The notes under the pieces: generated by a model
Databases searched by the model: none
Told to the model about the DNA's origin: nothing
What the model saw: the letters and a program-made list of their open reading frames with translations, nothing else
Translations under genes and position numbers: made by a program
Part shown: in pieces, positions 62,610 through 64,000 of the stretch
Position numbering within the stretch: the stretch's first letter is position 1
How the letters are laid out: every line of letters begins with the position of its first letter
Origin: Bacteroidales bacterium
Lineage (GTDB): Bacteria > Bacteroidota > Bacteroidia > Bacteroidales > Marinilabiliaceae
Length of the DNA stretch: 64,000 bases
Assembly: GCA_024401395.1 (NCBI GenBank)
Contig: JAKSLD010000004.1
Span: forward strand, 1-64,000
Reading direction: 5' to 3'

Positions 62610-63309
62610 TCCAGAATTTCTTCCAGAAGAGGGAGCTCTTTCGCAAGAAGAGAGCAAGCATTGTGTCAGTGTCATGCGACATCGTGTTGGTGACGAAGTA
62701 TATGTCTCCAACGGACAAGGTTCGATATGGACCTGTACTTTAGCAGAGGCGAATTCCAGAGGTTGTATGCTGAATGTTGTCTCAGAGGAAGTTGTTCCTG
62801 CCAGACAATCCAGTCTAACGATGGCTGTAGCGCTTACAAAGAATATAGATCGGTTTGAGTGGTTTGTGGAGAAAGCTACTGAGATGCGAGTTGAGAAGAT
62901 AATTCCATTGATTACAGATCATTCAGAGCGAGTTCAAATGCGCCTAGACCGCATACAGAGGGTAGTGGTAGCGGCAGCGAAGCAATCTTTAAAGGCTTGG
63001 CTTCCAGAGTTGACAGAGCCAGTTAAGGTATCGGACCTGTTGAAAGATAAGGCATACGAAGGAGCTCAACGATTCATTATGCATTGTGACCCTCCAGTAG
63101 GGTGTGAGACAAAGCCACATCTTCTAGATGCGTTAAACAGGCATCAAGATACGTTGCTACTAATCGGTCCTGAGGGTGATTTTTCTGCCAATGAGATACA
63201 AAAAGCGGTATCTCTCGGTTATAAAGAAGCTACTTTAGGCAACGAGCGTTTGAGAACAGAGACTGCGGCTGTTGTAGCTTGTCATATTGGAAATCTAATT
63301 AATAGGTAA
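62593..63309 (+). CDS. rsmE: 16S rRNA (uracil(1498)-N(3))-methyltransferase RsmE
   Basis: 238 aa SPOUT-class methyltransferase. Signatures: HCVSVMRHRVGDEV (PUA-like N-terminal domain), ALTKNIDRFEWFVEKATEMRVEKIIPLITDHSERV, LLIGPEGDFSANEI and LGNERLRTETAAVVA forming the trefoil-knot SAM site. It methylates N3 of U1498 in 16S rRNA. Its start lies within the PAP2 gene's end (17-nt overlap), so translation is coupled. Confidence 0.94.
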   Translation: MELLIDPEFLPEEGALSQEESKHCVSVMRHRVGDEVYVSNGQGSIWTCTLAEANSRGCMLNVVSEEVVPARQSSLTMAVALTKNIDRFEWFVEKATEMRVEKIIPLITDHSERVQMRLDRIQRVVVAAAKQSLKAWLPELTEPVKVSDLLKDKAYEGAQRFIMHCDPPVGCETKPHLLDALNRHQDTLLLIGPEGDFSANEIQKAVSLGYKEATLGNERLRTETAAVVACHIGNLINR

Positions 63310-63375
63310 TATGAATATTGTATATCGAAATATTCATATTACCTTTGTGCCAAATATAACTATTTTCTAAGATAT

Positions 63376-64000
63376 ATGATGCCACGTAGTATAAAGCTTC
63401 TGATATCAGTATTATCTATGGTTATGGTCTTTAGTGGATCTGCAAAAGCTGAGAGTAATCTTACAGCGTTGCAGACAGTAGGAACTTGGACCAATGTTGT
63501 CTCATTTACAATTAATCATAGTGGAAACCACATCATAATGCTAATGCGAGATAGTCAGAACCAGTTGACTATCAAAGAATCGTTTGCAAAAGGCTCGTCG
63601 TGGTCAGAGCCAGAAACAGTAAGTTCACTTAACATAATTAACTCGCCAGGAATCGAATGTGGAGGACTGTCTTTATCGTACGACGAAAAAACGCTCTATT
63701 TTCACGCTAATAAACCAGGCGGTCGAGGTGGTTTTGATATCTATTATGTGAAGTTGACAGGAGACGGATGGGGAGAGCCAGTTGAGATGTCGGATATCAA
63801 TTCAGAAGGAGATGACATGTATCCGACGGTTACGCCAGGAGCTGAAACCATCTATTTCATCAGGCATCAGAAACTTATTGATGCAAAGCAAGAGAGAAAA
63901 GAAGGCACCCGTATGTCCATCTACTATTCAGATAAAGATGCGAAGGGTCAGTATTCTCGTCCACAGATAACAAATATAGCACTCAACAGGGGATGGGTTG
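63376..64000 (+). CDS. PD40 beta-propeller exported protein, 3' end outside window
   Basis: At least 208 residues, frame open to the edge. Starts at ATG 63376 or 63379. A signal peptide (LLISVLSMVMVFSGSAKAES) is followed by WD40-like PD40 beta-propeller repeats: GGLSLSYDEKTLYFHANKPGGRGGFDIYYVKL and DMYPTVTPGAETIYFIRHQKL (short excerpts SLSYDEKTLYFHANKPGG; DIYYVKL). This family in Bacteroidota includes OmpA-linked proteins and T9SS-associated components such as PorE-like lipoproteins, but the C-terminal half needed to tell them apart is missing. TACCTTTG at 63340-63347 is a plausible -7 element; TATTG stands near -33. Confidence 0.8.
   Translation, partial: MMPRSIKLLISVLSMVMVFSGSAKAESNLTALQTVGTWTNVVSFTINHSGNHIIMLMRDSQNQLTIKESFAKGSSWSEPETVSSLNIINSPGIECGGLSLSYDEKTLYFHANKPGGRGGFDIYYVKLTGDGWGEPVEMSDINSEGDDMYPTVTPGAETIYFIRHQKLIDAKQERKEGTRMSIYYSDKDAKGQYSRPQITNIALNRGWV

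Overview
The window comes from a chromosome of the phylum Bacteroidota, most likely order Bacteroidales. The evidence is: promoters of the phylum-specific form TTTG-N19-21-TAnnTTTG (for example 11186-11217, 20074-20105, 44087-44118); little use of Shine-Dalgarno sites; type IX secretion (T9SS) C-terminal sorting domains; lipoproteins with the acidic export signal after the Cys used by this phylum; and characteristic gene neighbourhoods (DUF3822-rsmD-folP-cdaA, bamD-rpoZ, galK-MFS sugar transporter, DUF4199-GT2). I cannot name the genus.

Layout. 1-11077: the end of an Ig-repeat surface protein, then a giant (about 3430 aa) T9SS-exported surface protein. 11186-28433: a long, mostly co-oriented housekeeping stretch: RsmD, FolP and CdaA; an epimerase and cytidine deaminase; a Tyr/His/Trp-rich lipoprotein with an OmpP1/FadL-type porin; a BadF-type kinase; DUF4199 and GT2; CCA transferase, lytic transglycosylase and a LysM/PBP fusion; and an ABC-F ATPase. 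28589-33809: a MATE transporter, then a small island-like segment (XRE-ImmA/IrrE plus PIN nuclease, a putative toxin-antitoxin or defence module, and an orphan ORF), then a methyltransferase. 34128-35987: an LtaS-like phosphoglycerol transferase. 36233-44028: a five-gene pectin/galactan operon (PL1, GH28, GH43, GH53, GH2) without SusC/SusD in view. 44136-50000: tRNA-Trp, a lipoprotein nitroreductase, small membrane proteins, the M13 peptidase PepO, RpoZ and BamD. 50077-64000: a TPR/SpoIIE phosphatase, a flavodoxin-like reductase, a three-gene module around a PARP-like ADP-ribosyltransferase (DUF3990), two identical tRNA-Lys genes, galactokinase plus sugar permease, an M23 endopeptidase, a SNF2 helicase, DUF2807, PAP2, RsmE and a partial PD40 protein.

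Functional links. The PL1, GH28, GH43, GH53 and GH2 products would cut a pectin backbone and its arabinan/galactan side chains. The released galactose could enter through the permease and galactokinase near 55 kb. The lytic transglycosylase, LysM/PBP protein, M23 endopeptidase, LtaS-like enzyme and CdaA all bear on envelope maintenance.

Most unusual signal. A dispersed set of intergenic arrays is built from degenerate 11-nt units, about one helical turn each. They lie at 14379, 21736, 28510, 30239, 30389, 36052, 44402 and 49867. Three of them (30389, 44402, 49867) abut a conserved box reading GAAGnnCCTTGTTCATCG, and two of those also carry a heptamer (TAATTCC) array. They are not coding and not CRISPR. 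I do not recognise the family.
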